Origin: Microtetraspora malaysiensis
GTDB lineage: Bacteria; Actinomycetota; Actinomycetes; Streptosporangiales; Streptosporangiaceae
Direction of reading: 5' to 3'
Assembly: GCF_001528665.1 (NCBI RefSeq)
Contig: NZ_BBYJ01000012.1
Coordinates: 1 to 64,000 of the forward strand
DNA: 64,000 nt
Below the pieces are notes generated by a model, which was given only the letters and a program-made list of their open reading frames with translations, searched no databases and was not told the DNA's origin. The position numbers and the translations under genes were made by a program. How positions within the stretch are numbered: the first letter of the stretch is position 1; each line of letters begins with the position of its first letter. Of the stretch, positions 30,743-39,765 are shown in pieces.

Positions 30743-30767
30743 ACCCCGCACGTCACGCATGCGGGGT
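30743..30767 (-). terminator. Intrinsic terminator in the infC leader (probable attenuator)
   Basis: On the minus strand the 8-bp stem ACCCCGCA / TGCGGGGT with a 9-nt loop is followed at once by TTTTGTGTTTT (down to 30733). It lies about 50 nt before the infC start, inside the same leader, so it should act as an attenuator rather than ending an upstream gene. The 5' arm can instead pair with an upstream segment: TGACCC (30764-30769) with GGGTCA (30807-30812). Confidence 0.7.
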
Positions 30768-30813
30768 CACTGAGCTCTCTACGGCGAGAACCCTGGTTGT
30801 GATCCTTGACCCG

Positions 30814-30829
30814 TCGGCCTTTCGGCCGA
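30814..30829 (-). promoter_or_regulatory. GAAA-tetraloop hairpin in the infC leader
   Basis: On the minus strand TCGGCC-GAAA-GGCCGA forms a stable 6-bp stem capped by a GNRA tetraloop, upstream of the attenuator. It may be part of a structured, protein-binding leader RNA; L20 or IF-3 would be the natural candidates. Confidence 0.45.
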
Positions 30830-30910
30830 TCAGGTGGGAGGAGGACCTCCGCTTGCGCGTCCAGCCGGCATGCCGGACCGATCAATTGCCAACACTACCA
30901 CACCGTGCTT

Positions 30911-30942
30911 ATCGCACTCGCTTCGCTCGCGCGGGCTCGGGG
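30911..30942 (-). repeat. Dispersed 32-bp repeat, copy 1
   Basis: The reverse complement of this segment matches 39204-39235 at 30 of 32 positions. Its core is two direct GCGAGC units around GAA. Both copies are intergenic. Confidence 0.7.
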
Positions 30943-30972
30943 CGCCCTCAGTCGATGTCTTCCCTCGTCGCT

Positions 30973-31106
30973 CGGAGTCGCTCGTCCCTCGCTCCCCCTC
31001 GCTCCTCAGTCCAGACACCGCCGCGCCCCTCGCAGAGCCGCTCCCCACTCGCTCCTCAGTCCAGACACCGCCGCGCCCCTCGCGGAGTCGCTCGTCCCTC
31101 GCTCCC
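30973..31106. repeat. Tandem/interspersed direct repeats between infC and aroE
   Basis: A 36-bp segment at 30998-31033 recurs exactly at 31048-31083 (period 50). A 24-bp segment at 30973-30996 recurs exactly at 31083-31106. The whole stretch consists of CTCGCTC-like words and ends two bases before the aroE stop codon. It holds no gene. Confidence 0.85.
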
Positions 31107-31108
31107 GG

Positions 31109-31975
31109 CTACTTGGCTGCCTCGGCCCGTCTGCGGATCTCCGCCTCACCGGCCGCGCGCATCTCCTCGACCGGCACGTCCGTACGGCCGGTCATCAGCT
31201 CGACCTGGCGGGCCGCCTGGTGCAGGAGCATCGGGAACCCGCCGACGACGACGGCGCCGCGCTCCCGCGCGACCCCCGCGAGGGTCGTCGGCCAGGGCGC
31301 GTACACCACGTCGAAGACCGCCTTCGCCCCGGCGGCTTTGTCCGCCACAGCGTCCGCGGCCCCCGCGGGGAGCGTGGAGACGAGCAGATCCACATCGGCG
31401 TCGAAGTCCGCGAAGGTCCGAACGGCGACCATGACGCCGAGCCGTTCGGCCACCTCCAGCGTCTCGGCGGCCCGGGACGGCTCACGCACGACCAGCGTCA
31501 CCTCGCGCAGACCCGTCTCGCGCAGCGCCGCGATCGCGGACGCCGCCGTCGCGCCTCCGCCCAGGATCGAGGCGCTGGACGGCGCGGTCACCCCGGCCTC
31601 GGCCAGCGCCCGGACGATGCCGTACACGTCGGTGTTCTCGCCGTGACGGCGGCCGTCACGGATGACGACCGTGTTGACCGCGTTCACCTCGACCGCGAGG
31701 TCGGAGACCGTGTCGAGCAGCGGGAACACCACGCGCTTGAGCGGCATCGTCAGCGAAAGCCCGGCCCATTCCGGGCCGAGCCCGGCGACCAGCTCGGCCA
31801 GGTCGTCCTCGCCGCACTCGATCGCGTCGTACCGCCACGCCGAAAGGCCGAGCCCGGCGTACGCGGTGCGGTGCAGGATCGGCGAGAGCGAGTGGCGGAT
31901 CGGGAGACCGAGGACCGCCGCCCTGCGTGCGTGCGGTCCCTCCCCGGCCTCGGCCGATCCAAAGGGCCGAGTCAT
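31109..31975 (-). CDS. aroE: Shikimate dehydrogenase
   Basis: Reduces 3-dehydroshikimate to shikimate with NADPH. The 288-aa protein shows the substrate-site start GLPIRHSLSP, the catalytic lysine in SLTMPLKRVV and the aspartate in GENTDVYG. The Rossmann motif ILGGGATAASAI and the C-terminal GGFPMLLHQAARQ follow. The ATG overlaps the mltG stop by 4 nt (ATGA), a standard actinobacterial arrangement. In many relatives aroC, aroK and aroB follow; here the gene ends against a repeat tract and infC. Confidence 0.95.
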   Translation of the reverse strand: MTRPFGSAEAGEGPHARRAAVLGLPIRHSLSPILHRTAYAGLGLSAWRYDAIECGEDDLAELVAGLGPEWAGLSLTMPLKRVVFPLLDTVSDLAVEVNAVNTVVIRDGRRHGENTDVYGIVRALAEAGVTAPSSASILGGGATAASAIAALRETGLREVTLVVREPSRAAETLEVAERLGVMVAVRTFADFDADVDLLVSTLPAGAADAVADKAAGAKAVFDVVYAPWPTTLAGVARERGAVVVGGFPMLLHQAARQVELMTGRTDVPVEEMRAAGEAEIRRRAEAAK

Positions 31976-33129
31976 CCGTGGTTCCGGTTGAACTCAGCGA
32001 CGAACTGCATGAACTCCGACTCCTTGTCGGTGAACTTGGTGATGCCCTTCTTCGGATCGACGGTCACGAACCACAGCCAGTTGCCGTCGGCCGGCTTGAG
32101 AGCCGCCTCGATGGCGTGGTCGCCGGGGCTGTCGATCGGGCCGGGAGGCAGGCCGGGATACTTGTACGTGTTGTACGGCGAGGTGCTGTCCAGGTCCTTG
32201 TGGCTGGCGGCGATGCCGTACTTGTTCAGGCCGTACATGACGGTGCTGTCCATCTTGAGATTCATCGGGGGGTTCAACCCGAGGCGGTTGTAAATGACCC
32301 GGGCGACCTTGGGCATGTCGGCCTGACTGCCGGACTCGGCCTGGACGATGCTCGCGATGGTCATGATGTCGTGCGCGGTGTAACCGAGCTGCTTCGCCTG
32401 GCGCTCCAGGTCGAGCCGCTGGGCGGTCTGGTTGAAGCGGTCCACCATCTTGGTGAGGATCTGGCTCGCGCTGAGCTTGGGCGTGATCTCGTAGGTCGCG
32501 GGGAAGGCGTAGCCCTCCAGCCGTCCCTTGGCGTACCGGGGAAGGCCGATGTCCTTCTTGGCGGCCTTCTTGAACTCCTCGACCGGCTTACCGCTGGCGG
32601 TGGACAGATCGGCGAAGATCGTGCTGAGCCGCCGGCCCTCGGGGATCGTCAGCGTACCGCTGACCACGCGGTTCTTCGGGTCCAGCATGGTGACCGCGGA
32701 CTCCGCCGACATGCCCTTGCGCAGCTTGTACTCACCCGGCTGGAGCGAGGAGCTCTTGCCCGCCGCGCCGATGGCGTTGACGAACGCCCGCGCGCTGGCC
32801 ACGACGCCCTGCTCCTCCAGCTCCTGGGCGACGTCGGAGGCGGTCGCCCCCTCCTTGACCTCGACCACGACCTCGCCGCGGCCGGAGCCGGTGAAGTCCT
32901 TGGGCACGAGGAGGTCGCGGAACCAGTTGAAGCCGAAGTATCCCGCGCCACCGAGCACCGCGGCGACGACGAGGATGGCGAAGAAGGAGGCCGCGAATCC
33001 CTTGCGGCGCTGCCGGGTGCGCCGCCGGCGGCTGCGGCGACGCTGGCTGCGGTTCGGGCCTCGGGGACGGCGCCGGGAGGGCCCGTCGTCGTCGGAGCCC
33101 AGCAGGAAGTCCATATCGAGATCATTCAT
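31972..33129 (-). CDS. mltG: Endolytic murein transglycosylase MltG (YceG-like)
   Basis: A 385-aa membrane-anchored enzyme that cuts nascent glycan strands and is thought to set peptidoglycan chain length. Residues 1-43 are cytoplasmic and very basic, one membrane helix spans about 44-70, a LysM-like region covers about 88-155, and the YceG catalytic domain follows. The catalytic glutamate is E265 in IASIVQAESGSQADMPKVA, followed by VIYNRL. Its ribosome binding site is weak, so the ATG at 33129 is not certain. It is coupled to aroE downstream. The end (GNWLWFVTVDPKKG ... FTDKESEF) is echoed by a fragment about 200 bp upstream. Confidence 0.94.
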   Translation of the reverse strand: MNDLDMDFLLGSDDDGPSRRRPRGPNRSQRRRSRRRRTRQRRKGFAASFFAILVVAAVLGGAGYFGFNWFRDLLVPKDFTGSGRGEVVVEVKEGATASDVAQELEEQGVVASARAFVNAIGAAGKSSSLQPGEYKLRKGMSAESAVTMLDPKNRVVSGTLTIPEGRRLSTIFADLSTASGKPVEEFKKAAKKDIGLPRYAKGRLEGYAFPATYEITPKLSASQILTKMVDRFNQTAQRLDLERQAKQLGYTAHDIMTIASIVQAESGSQADMPKVARVIYNRLGLNPPMNLKMDSTVMYGLNKYGIAASHKDLDSTSPYNTYKYPGLPPGPIDSPGDHAIEAALKPADGNWLWFVTVDPKKGITKFTDKESEFMQFVAEFNRNHG

Positions 33130-33337
33130 AGTGCGCTGGCCAATCTCTCGGTACGCCGCGCCCCGCGTCAAGCGAGTCTGGCAGAACCGAGGGGGTTCCG
33201 GCGTTCGATTACGCGCCTGCCCCCGCGAGGGGCGGACGTGGGCCTCGGTTGCGGGCGGACCGTCCCTCGCGGAAGGGAGCGGCCACCCGGCCACCGGGCG
33301 GGCCAGGACGGTCCTTCCGGGCGTGAATGGTCATGTC

Positions 33338-33490
33338 CTAGATGGTCCCTAGGTACGCGCTCAACTCTTCCCGATATTTCACAAACTCGTCCTCTTTGTC
33401 AGTGATTTTGATGATCCTATGGTGAAGATCGGTTCTGACAAACCGGTACCAATCGCCCGTTTTTGGAGCGAAGTGCACCAAGTATGGCAT
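33338..33490 (-). pseudogene. MltG C-terminal remnant
   Basis: The 50 residues ending here (HFAPKTGDWYRFVRTD ... KITDKEDEFVKYREEL) line up with the last 40 residues of the neighbouring MltG (ADGNWLWFVTVDP ... KFTDKESEFMQFVAEF), including the W-x-x-FV-x-x-D and TDKE-x-EF patterns. The rest of the MltG domain, including the catalytic glutamate, is absent. The ATG at 33490 has no ribosome binding site. The stretch is visibly AT-richer than its surroundings. A decayed tandem duplicate or a transferred fragment both fit; a functional small protein is less likely. Confidence 0.65.
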
Positions 33491-33720
33491 CGCTGCCGGA
33501 ATAGTCGGCGCGCGTGAGCGGAGGAGAGGGAGAGCGGGAAACGTGCCGGTGAAGGCCTCCTCGCCCCGGGCGCGGACGGCCGACGCCTTGGGGAGCGCGG
33601 ATCCAGCCGAATGGGCCGAGAAGGGGCGGTCGGCACGGAGCGTCCGGCCGGTGTTCCCGGGCTTCGCGAAAAGTTCGTCCCGGTGCGGGATCTCTGGGAG
33701 CGGGGCGGCGACGCGGCGCG

Positions 33721-33762
33721 GCGTCGTCCCGGCCCCGCGCGGCGTCGTCCCGGCCCCGCGCG
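33721..33762. repeat. Two exact 21-bp tandem repeats
   Basis: The unit GCGTCGTCCCGGCCCCGCGC plus G occurs twice in tandem (33721-33741, 33742-33762), with a third degenerate copy after it. The stretch lies in the gene-poor 700 bp between ruvX and mltG. The remainder of that gap (33130-33337, 33491-33837) shows no gene. Confidence 0.8.
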
Positions 33763-33837
33763 GCACGGCCCGGCCCGGCGGACGTGACCTGGCCACCTGG
33801 ACGAGGAGACGGGCGGGCGCGGCCGCCGCGGCGGGCA

Positions 33838-34332
33838 TCAGCCGGCTCCGCCGCTCGCCTTTCCGCCCCCGGGGCCGCCCGGCGGTTCGAGGGAGCTGCC
33901 CGGCGGCCGGCCGGTGGCGCGCTCGGAGTCGAGCGCCGCCTGGAGCAACTCCACGGCCGCCGCCTGGTCGATGACCGAACGCTGGTTCTTGGCCTTCACG
34001 CCACTGGAGCGCAGCCGCTGCTGCGCGGTGACCGTCGTCAGCCGTTCGTCGAAGAGCCGGATCGGGATCGGCGTGAGCCGGTCGGCGAGGACGGCGGCGA
34101 ACTCGCGCGCCGCCCCGGCCGCGTGGCTTTCCCGCCCCGACAGGGACGTGGGCAGGCCCACGACCACCTCGATCGCCTCGTGCTCGGCGACAATCGCGGC
34201 GATCCGCTCCACGTCGCCCCGGCCGCGCCGTACCGTCTCGACCGGCGTGGCGAGCAGCCCCGAAGGGTCACTGCGCGCCACGCCGACGCGTACGGATCCG
34301 ACGTCCACGCCGAGTCGCACACCCTGCCTCAT
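33838..34332 (-). CDS. ruvX: RuvX/YqgF-family Holliday-junction resolvase-like nuclease
   Basis: A 164-aa RNase H-fold protein. It opens with [17 protein letters not shown], carrying the first catalytic aspartate, then [14 protein letters not shown] and [14 protein letters not shown], and ends with [15 protein letters not shown]. YqgF proteins are linked to 16S rRNA 5'-end processing and to Holliday junction cleavage. The ATG at 34332 is chosen because GGGGAG lies 8 nt upstream; longer readings are arginine-rich. It follows alaS by 28 bp, as in most actinobacteria. The last 25 residues are Gly/Pro-rich. Confidence 0.94.
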   Translation of the reverse strand: MRQGVRLGVDVGSVRVGVARSDPSGLLATPVETVRRGRGDVERIAAIVAEHEAIEVVVGLPTSLSGRESHAAGAAREFAAVLADRLTPIPIRLFDERLTTVTAQQRLRSSGVKAKNQRSVIDQAAAVELLQAALDSERATGRPPGSSLEPPGGPGGGKASGGAG

Positions 34333-34360
34333 AGCCGGCTCTCCCCGACAGACCCGATGA

Positions 34361-37033
34361 TCAGGTGAGGGACGAGGAGATGGCCTCCTCGACGGCGCGC
34401 AACGCGTCGACGATCGCCTCGGCGCGAGTACCGCCACCCTGAGCGACATCGTCCTTGCCGCCACCGCCACCCCCAAGCGCCTTCGCGGCGACGCCGACCA
34501 GCCGCCCGGCCTTCAGGCCACGGCCGCGTCCCGCCTCGTTCACCGTGGCGACGACGACCGGCCGGTCAGAGGGGACGCCGGCGACCACGACCACCGCGGC
34601 GCGGTCGCTCGGGAATCGACCGCGCACGTCGAGGGCGAGTTTACGCAGGTCATCGGGGGAGGTGCCAGCGGGCGCGCGGTGCGTGACGACCGAGACGCCG
34701 TCCACGTCGGCCGCCCCGGCGGCCAGCTCACCCGCGACCGCGAGCACCTGCGCCGAACGGAGCCGCTCCAGCTCCTTCTCGGCGGTGCGCAGCCGGGTGA
34801 CGATGCCCTCGACCCGCTCGGGCAGCTCCTCGCGGCGGGTCTTGAGCTGCTCGCTGAGCTGCGCCACCAGGACGCTCTCGCGGGCCAGGAAGCGGAAGGC
34901 GTCCAGGCCGACCAGCGCCTCGACCCGGCGCACGCCCGCGCCGATCGACGCCTCGCCGAGGACCTTGACCAGGCCGAGCTGGCCGGAGCTCGCCACGTGG
35001 GTGCCGCCGCACAGCTCGCGGGAGTAGTCCCCGACCTCGACCACGCGCACCTCGTCGCCGTACTTCTCGCCGAAGAGCGCGAGCGCGCCCATGGCGCGGG
35101 CCTCCGACTGGGACGTGTAGAACGCGTTGACCTTGAGGTCGTTGATCAGGATCGCGTTGACCTCGTCCTCGACGTCGCGCAGGACGCTCGGGGAGACGGC
35201 GCCGGCCGCGGTGAAGTCGAAGCGGAAGCGGCCGGGCGAGTTCTCCGAGCCCGCCTGCGCCGCCGACTCGCCGAGCGCGTTGCGGAAACCGCGATGCACG
35301 AGGTGGGTCGCGGTGTGGCTGCGAGAGATCGCGCGGCGCCGCTCCAGGTCGACATCGGTCTGCGCCTGCTCGCCGACCCGGATCTCGCCGGTGCGGACCT
35401 TGCCGCGGTGCACGATCAGGCCACCGATCGGCGACTGCACGTCCGTGATCTCGACCTCGGCGCCCGCGGTGCGGATGACGCCCTGGTCGGCGAGCTGGCC
35501 GCCGCCCTCGGCGTAGAACGGCGTGCGGTCGAGGACGACCTCCAGGACGGTGCCCTCACCCGCCGCCGGGACGGAGCCGCCGTCGACGATCAGGCCGATG
35601 ACGTTGGCCTCGGCCGTGGTGTGGTCGTAGCCGAGGAAGTCGACCCGGCCGGCCTTCTCCAGCATGCCGCTGAAGACGGAGATGTCGGCGTTGCCGGTCT
35701 TCTTGGCCGCGGCGTCCGCCTTCGCGCGGTCGCGCTGCTCCTTCATGAGCCGGCGGAAGCCCTCTTCGTCGACCTTGAGGCCCTGCTCGCCGGCCATCTC
35801 CAGGGTCAGGTCGATCGGGAAGCCGTAGGTGTCGTGGAGCTGGAACGCCTGGTCGCCGCCCAGGGTGACCGCGCCCTTGCGCTTGGACTCCTCCACGGCC
35901 GCGTCGAAGATCGCCGTACCGGTGCGGAGGGTGCCGAGGAACGACGTCTCCTCCGCGTCGATGACGGTGTGGATGTTGGCCGCGTCGGCCCTCAGCTCGG
36001 GGTACAGCTCGCCCATCACGTCGATCGTGGTCGCGGTGAGCTCGTGCATGTACCGCTCCTCGCCCGCGCCGAGCAGGCGGAGGTTGCGGATGCTGCGGCG
36101 CAGGATGCGGCGCAGGACGTACCCACGGCCCTCGTTGGAGGGCAGGACTCCGTCGGCGACCAGCATCACGCCGGCGCGCGTGTGGTCGGCCACGACGCGC
36201 AGCGACACGTCCGCGCGGCTGTCCCGGCCGTACTTCGTGCGGGTGAGCTCGGCCGCCCGGTCGAGGATCTTGTAGGTGGTGTCGATCTCGTAGATGTTGT
36301 CGACGCCCTGCAGGATCGCCGCCATGCGCTCCAGGCCCATGCCGGTGTCGATGTTCTTGCTCGGCAGCTCGCCCGCGATGTCGAAGTCGACCTTGTTGCG
36401 GACCGCGCTGAGCTGGAACTGCATGAAGACGTTGTTCCAGACTTCGAGGTAGCGGTTCTCGTCGGCGACCGGACCGCCCTCGCGGCCGTACTCCGGACCG
36501 CGGTCGTAGTAGATCTCCGAGCATGGACCGCCCGGGCCGGGCACGCCCATGTGCCAGTAGTTGTCGGCCAGACCTCGGCGCTGGATGCGGTCGAGCGGGA
36601 CGCCGACCGTCTTGTGCCAGATGTCGGCCGCCTCGTCGTCGTCCTCGTAGACGGTGACCCAGAGACGCTCCTCGGGGAAACCGAAGCCGCCGTCGGACTC
36701 CGACCGGGTCAGCAGCTCCCAGGCGAACGGGATCGCCTGCGCCTTGAAGTAGTCACCGAAGGAGAAGTTGCCCAGCATCTGGAAGAACGTGGCGTGCCGC
36801 GTGGTCTTTCCGACCTCGTCGATGTCCGGGGTGCGGATGCACTTCTGGACGCTCACCAGCCTCGACGCCGGCGGCGTGCGCTGGCCGAGGAAGTAGGGCT
36901 TGAAGGGCACCATGCCCGCGGGCACCAGAAGCAGCGTCGGGTCCTCGGCGACGAGGCTGGCCGAGGGCACGACGGTGTGCCCGCGCTCTTCGAAGAAGCG
37001 CAGGAAGCGGCGGGCGATCTCTGCCGACTCCAT
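34361..37033 (-). CDS. alaS: Alanyl-tRNA synthetase
   Basis: An 890-aa class II synthetase with the full bacterial architecture: catalytic core (start [20 protein letters not shown]), tRNA-recognition domain, editing domain and C-Ala domain. The editing-site metal ligands are seen in SHTATHLVH and [11 protein letters not shown] prefer the ATG at 37033 to 37045 because AAAGG is then correctly spaced and the start matches other actinobacterial AlaRS. It begins one base after the stop of the small membrane protein gene upstream, so translation is probably coupled. Confidence 0.97.
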   Translation of the reverse strand: MESAEIARRFLRFFEERGHTVVPSASLVAEDPTLLLVPAGMVPFKPYFLGQRTPPASRLVSVQKCIRTPDIDEVGKTTRHATFFQMLGNFSFGDYFKAQAIPFAWELLTRSESDGGFGFPEERLWVTVYEDDDEAADIWHKTVGVPLDRIQRRGLADNYWHMGVPGPGGPCSEIYYDRGPEYGREGGPVADENRYLEVWNNVFMQFQLSAVRNKVDFDIAGELPSKNIDTGMGLERMAAILQGVDNIYEIDTTYKILDRAAELTRTKYGRDSRADVSLRVVADHTRAGVMLVADGVLPSNEGRGYVLRRILRRSIRNLRLLGAGEERYMHELTATTIDVMGELYPELRADAANIHTVIDAEETSFLGTLRTGTAIFDAAVEESKRKGAVTLGGDQAFQLHDTYGFPIDLTLEMAGEQGLKVDEEGFRRLMKEQRDRAKADAAAKKTGNADISVFSGMLEKAGRVDFLGYDHTTAEANVIGLIVDGGSVPAAGEGTVLEVVLDRTPFYAEGGGQLADQGVIRTAGAEVEITDVQSPIGGLIVHRGKVRTGEIRVGEQAQTDVDLERRRAISRSHTATHLVHRGFRNALGESAAQAGSENSPGRFRFDFTAAGAVSPSVLRDVEDEVNAILINDLKVNAFYTSQSEARAMGALALFGEKYGDEVRVVEVGDYSRELCGGTHVASSGQLGLVKVLGEASIGAGVRRVEALVGLDAFRFLARESVLVAQLSEQLKTRREELPERVEGIVTRLRTAEKELERLRSAQVLAVAGELAAGAADVDGVSVVTHRAPAGTSPDDLRKLALDVRGRFPSDRAAVVVVAGVPSDRPVVVATVNEAGRGRGLKAGRLVGVAAKALGGGGGGKDDVAQGGGTRAEAIVDALRAVEEAISSSLT

Positions 37034-37034
37034 T

Positions 37035-37289
37035 TCAGCGGCCATCCTTTACGTCGTGGTCGTGGTTTCTGTCAACACTGTCGAGCCCCATACGGGAGCG
37101 CAACTCGGTTTCCCGGTCTCGCGCGATGGCGCGGACGTCCCCGGCGAACTCCGCGAGTTCACCGGCCAGCCCCGCGGCCCGGTCGGCCGCGCGCCTGGCG
37201 ACGCTGTCCGGCCGCATGGCCTGAAGCTTACGCATGACCCAGACCGCGAGGAACGCGCCAACCGTGATGTAGAAGGTCCGGCGGATCAC
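37035..37289 (-). CDS. Small membrane protein (DUF6167-like)
   Basis: An 84-aa protein with one N-terminal membrane helix ([17 protein letters not shown]) and a charged cytoplasmic helix. Small proteins of this kind, DUF6167 by appearance, are conserved just before alaS in actinobacteria; no function is known. The GTG start overlaps the stop of the DUF948 gene (GTGA). Confidence 0.8.
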   Translation of the reverse strand: MIRRTFYITVGAFLAVWVMRKLQAMRPDSVARRAADRAAGLAGELAEFAGDVRAIARDRETELRSRMGLDSVDRNHDHDVKDGR

Positions 37290-37663
37290 GGGCGCCGCCC
37301 TCCGATCGCGCGCCGCTCGCGGCGGGCCAGCGCCTCGCGGACGCCGTAGCTCAGGGCGGACAGCTTGATCATCGGGCCGGCGAACAGCATGGCGGCGACA
37401 CCGGTGATCTTCACCATGTTGCCGCTGACGTCCTTGACGTTCTCGGTGATCGCCTCGACCGCGACAAGCTGGCGGTTCGTCTCGTTGACCGTGTGGCCGA
37501 CGTCCTCAAGGAGCGGCACCACCCGATCGCTCAGCTCGGACACCGCCTTGGAGGTCTCCGTGAGCAGGCGGGCCAGCCTGACGAGCACGACGGCCATGAA
37601 GCACACCAGGATCGCCCAGAACATCGCGACGATCAGACCGGCGACCTCTCCCGCGGTAAGCAT
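37286..37663 (-). CDS. DUF948 membrane protein
   Basis: A 125-aa protein with an N-terminal membrane helix (AGLIVAMFWAILVCFMAVVLV), a heptad-like helical stretch (LLTETSKAVSELSDRVVPLLEDVGHTVNETNRQ, given here only as key words LLTET...VNETN) and a second hydrophobic segment near residue 85. This is the DUF948 pattern. It precedes the DUF6167-like gene and alaS in a coupled group conserved in actinobacteria. The function is unknown; the helix resembles chemoreceptor-type coiled coils. Confidence 0.82.
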   Translation of the reverse strand: MLTAGEVAGLIVAMFWAILVCFMAVVLVRLARLLTETSKAVSELSDRVVPLLEDVGHTVNETNRQLVAVEAITENVKDVSGNMVKITGVAAMLFAGPMIKLSALSYGVREALARRERRAIGGRRP

Positions 37664-37712
37664 GTGCGGATCCGTCTCCTCGGTAGGTGGCAAGGCGCGT
37701 GACGTCGCGCGA

Positions 37713-37742
37713 ATCCGCGCCGCGCGTCTCGGGCGCGCGGAT
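37713..37742 (-). terminator. Inverted repeat downstream of rarA
   Basis: The 8-bp arms ATCCGCGC (37713-37720) and GCGCGGAT (37735-37742) lie in the 172-bp gap between rarA and the DUF948 gene. A terminator role is plausible. Confidence 0.35.
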
Positions 37743-37835
37743 CCGGCTGGAATGGCAAGACCCTACCGCGAACGCCGGACACGCCGAGGCCCACCACGCC
37801 TTCCAGGGCCCCCTTCGGACCGCGCACGCCCCTCG

Positions 37836-39152
37836 TCAGGCGCCGCTCTCGCCCCTGAGAAAGGCGCGGATCTTGCCCCAGCGCTCGGCGAACCTGGCCT
37901 CCGCCCCGTGCTTGGTCGGCCGGTAGTAGCGCCGGTCCCTGAGCTCCTCGGGGGCGTAGTCCTGCCGGACCAGGCCGTGCTCGAAGTCGTGGGGGTACTG
38001 GTAGCCCTTGCCGTGGCCGAGCTTGCTCGCCCCGGGATAGTGGGCGTCGCGCAGATGGGAGGGGATCTGCCCGATCTGGCCGCGCCGTACGTCGTCGGAG
38101 GCGGCGCCGATGGCCGTCACCACCGCGTTGGACTTGGGCGCGAGCGCGCAGTGGATCACAGCCTGGGCGAGGTTGATGCGGCCCTCGGGCAGCCCGATGA
38201 ACTCGACCGCCTGCGCCGCCGCCACGGCGACCTGGAGGCAGGTGGGGTCGGCCATGCCCACGTCTTCCGAGGCGAAGATCACAATCCGGCGGGCGATGAA
38301 CCGGGGGTCCTCCCCCGCCTCGACCATCCGGGCCAGGTAGTGCAGGGCCGCGTCCGCGTCCGAGCCGCGCATGCTCTTGATGAACGCGCTGACCACGTCG
38401 TAGTGCTGGTCGCCCTGGCGGTCGTAGCGGACCGCCGCCTTGTCGACCGCGCGCTCCACGACCTCGACAGTGATCTGGTCGGCCAGCAGCGCCGCCGCCT
38501 CAAGGTAGGTCAGCGACCTGCGGGCGTCGCCGCCGGCGAGCCGTACGAGCTGGTCGAGCGCGTCGGGGTGCAGCGTGGCGCGCCCGTCGAGGCCGCGCGG
38601 GTCGCGCACCGCCCGCTCAAGGACGACGCGCACGTCGTCTTCTTCCAGCGACTCCAGGGTGAGCAGCAGCGACCGCGACAGCAGCGGCGAGATGACGGAG
38701 AAGAACGGGTTCTCGGTGGTGGCGCCGATGAAGGTGACCCAGCGGTTCTCGACCGCGGGGAGCAGGGCGTCCTGCTGGGCCTTGTTGAACCGGTGCACCT
38801 CGTCGACGAACAGCACGGTCTGCCGCCCGCTCATACCCAGCTCGCGGCGGGCCTGGTCGATCGCGGCGCGTACGTCCTTGACACCGGCGGAGACGGCGGA
38901 GATCTCCACGAACCTGCGCTTGGTCGCGCCCGCCACGACGTAGGCGAGCGTGGTCTTGCCGGTGCCCGGCGGACCCCACAGGAACAGGGACATGGGGGCC
39001 TCGCTCTCGACGAGGCGGCGCAGCGGCGTGCCGGGGCCGAGCAGGTGACGCTGTCCGATCACCTCGTCCAGCCCGCGCGGGCGCATCCGGACGGCCAGCG
39101 GCTCGTGGCTCCTGTGGGCCTCCTCGGCCACCGAATCGAACAGACTGTCCAC
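37836..39152 (-). CDS. rarA: Replication-associated recombination protein A
   Basis: A 438-aa AAA+ ATPase of the RarA/MgsA/WRNIP1 family, acting at stalled replication forks. Walker A is GPPGTGKTT at about 60-68, Walker B is [12 protein letters not shown], and sensor 1 is [11 protein letters not shown]. The C-terminal tetramerisation region has [16 protein letters not shown] and EDVGMADP. The start is uncertain: the GTG at 39152 is taken because it gives the usual VDSLFD opening, but only a weak AGG lies before it. The upstream region carries copy 2 of a dispersed repeat. Confidence 0.93.
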   Translation of the reverse strand: MDSLFDSVAEEAHRSHEPLAVRMRPRGLDEVIGQRHLLGPGTPLRRLVESEAPMSLFLWGPPGTGKTTLAYVVAGATKRRFVEISAVSAGVKDVRAAIDQARRELGMSGRQTVLFVDEVHRFNKAQQDALLPAVENRWVTFIGATTENPFFSVISPLLSRSLLLTLESLEEDDVRVVLERAVRDPRGLDGRATLHPDALDQLVRLAGGDARRSLTYLEAAALLADQITVEVVERAVDKAAVRYDRQGDQHYDVVSAFIKSMRGSDADAALHYLARMVEAGEDPRFIARRIVIFASEDVGMADPTCLQVAVAAAQAVEFIGLPEGRINLAQAVIHCALAPKSNAVVTAIGAASDDVRRGQIGQIPSHLRDAHYPGASKLGHGKGYQYPHDFEHGLVRQDYAPEELRDRRYYRPTKHGAEARFAERWGKIRAFLRGESGA

Positions 39153-39203
39153 AACCTCGACTCTAGCCGTTCCGGCCACGGCCCCCCGCCGGGAACCATC
39201 ACG

Positions 39204-39235
39204 CCCCGAGCCCGCGCGAGCGAAGCGAGCGCAAT
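39204..39235 (+). repeat. Dispersed 32-bp repeat, copy 2
   Basis: It matches the reverse complement of 30911-30942 at 30 of 32 bases and lies in the short gap between the DUF2231 gene and rarA. Confidence 0.7.
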
Positions 39236-39247
39236 CAAACGCCGACG

Positions 39248-39694
39248 TCAGCTGCCCCAGACCGCCGTCGCCCCGCTGTGCCCGGCGCGTACGACGTAGT
39301 AGCCCGCGACGACGGCGAGGACCACCGAGACGGCGGACAGGGCCGTGCCGGCGGCCTTCGGCCACCGCCGCGCGCCGAAGACGAGCAGCAGGGCTACCAC
39401 GCCGAGCGCGCCGGTGCTCAGCAGCAGCGGGTTGGCGAAGGCCTCGTGCGCGTTGACGGCGGCCGACGGATGCCCCTCGAAGAGGTTCCTCTCGAAGGAC
39501 TCGCCGCTCTCCTTCGCCACGAACACGGCGACGGGCGCGCCGATCGCCACCAGGACGAGGATCCAGTCGAGTTTCGCGCGGAACCTCGGCTGCACGGCGT
39601 AGCCGACGCTGAGGAGTCCCAGCAGCGGCGTGAGCACCACGGCGGCGTGGACGAGCATGGGGTGGACGGGCAGGCCGAACATCTCGTCGAACAT
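39248..39694 (-). CDS. DUF2231 family membrane protein
   Basis: A 148-aa protein with four hydrophobic segments. The opening [20 protein letters not shown], with its conserved HPMLVH, marks DUF2231. The late part holds histidines ([14 protein letters not shown]), as in membrane proteins that may bind heme or metal; no function is established. The ATG at 39694 has AGGAG at good distance. It lies between the tricorn gene and rarA on the same strand. Confidence 0.8.
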   Translation of the reverse strand: MFDEMFGLPVHPMLVHAAVVLTPLLGLLSVGYAVQPRFRAKLDWILVLVAIGAPVAVFVAKESGESFERNLFEGHPSAAVNAHEAFANPLLLSTGALGVVALLLVFGARRWPKAAGTALSAVSVVLAVVAGYYVVRAGHSGATAVWGS

Positions 39695-39765
39695 GGGCGT
39701 CGCTCCTGGCTTCGCGATCGGGTCAGGGTGGCTCCTCACCCTGATGCGTACATGATCACGGCGAG

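Noticed and set aside
30973-31106. Possible CRISPR-like array
   Set aside because: Only two copies of each unit, no regular spacers, and no cas genes in the window.
34679-37237. 852-codon plus-strand frame opposite alaS
   Set aside because: Antisense shadow of alaS created by codon bias.
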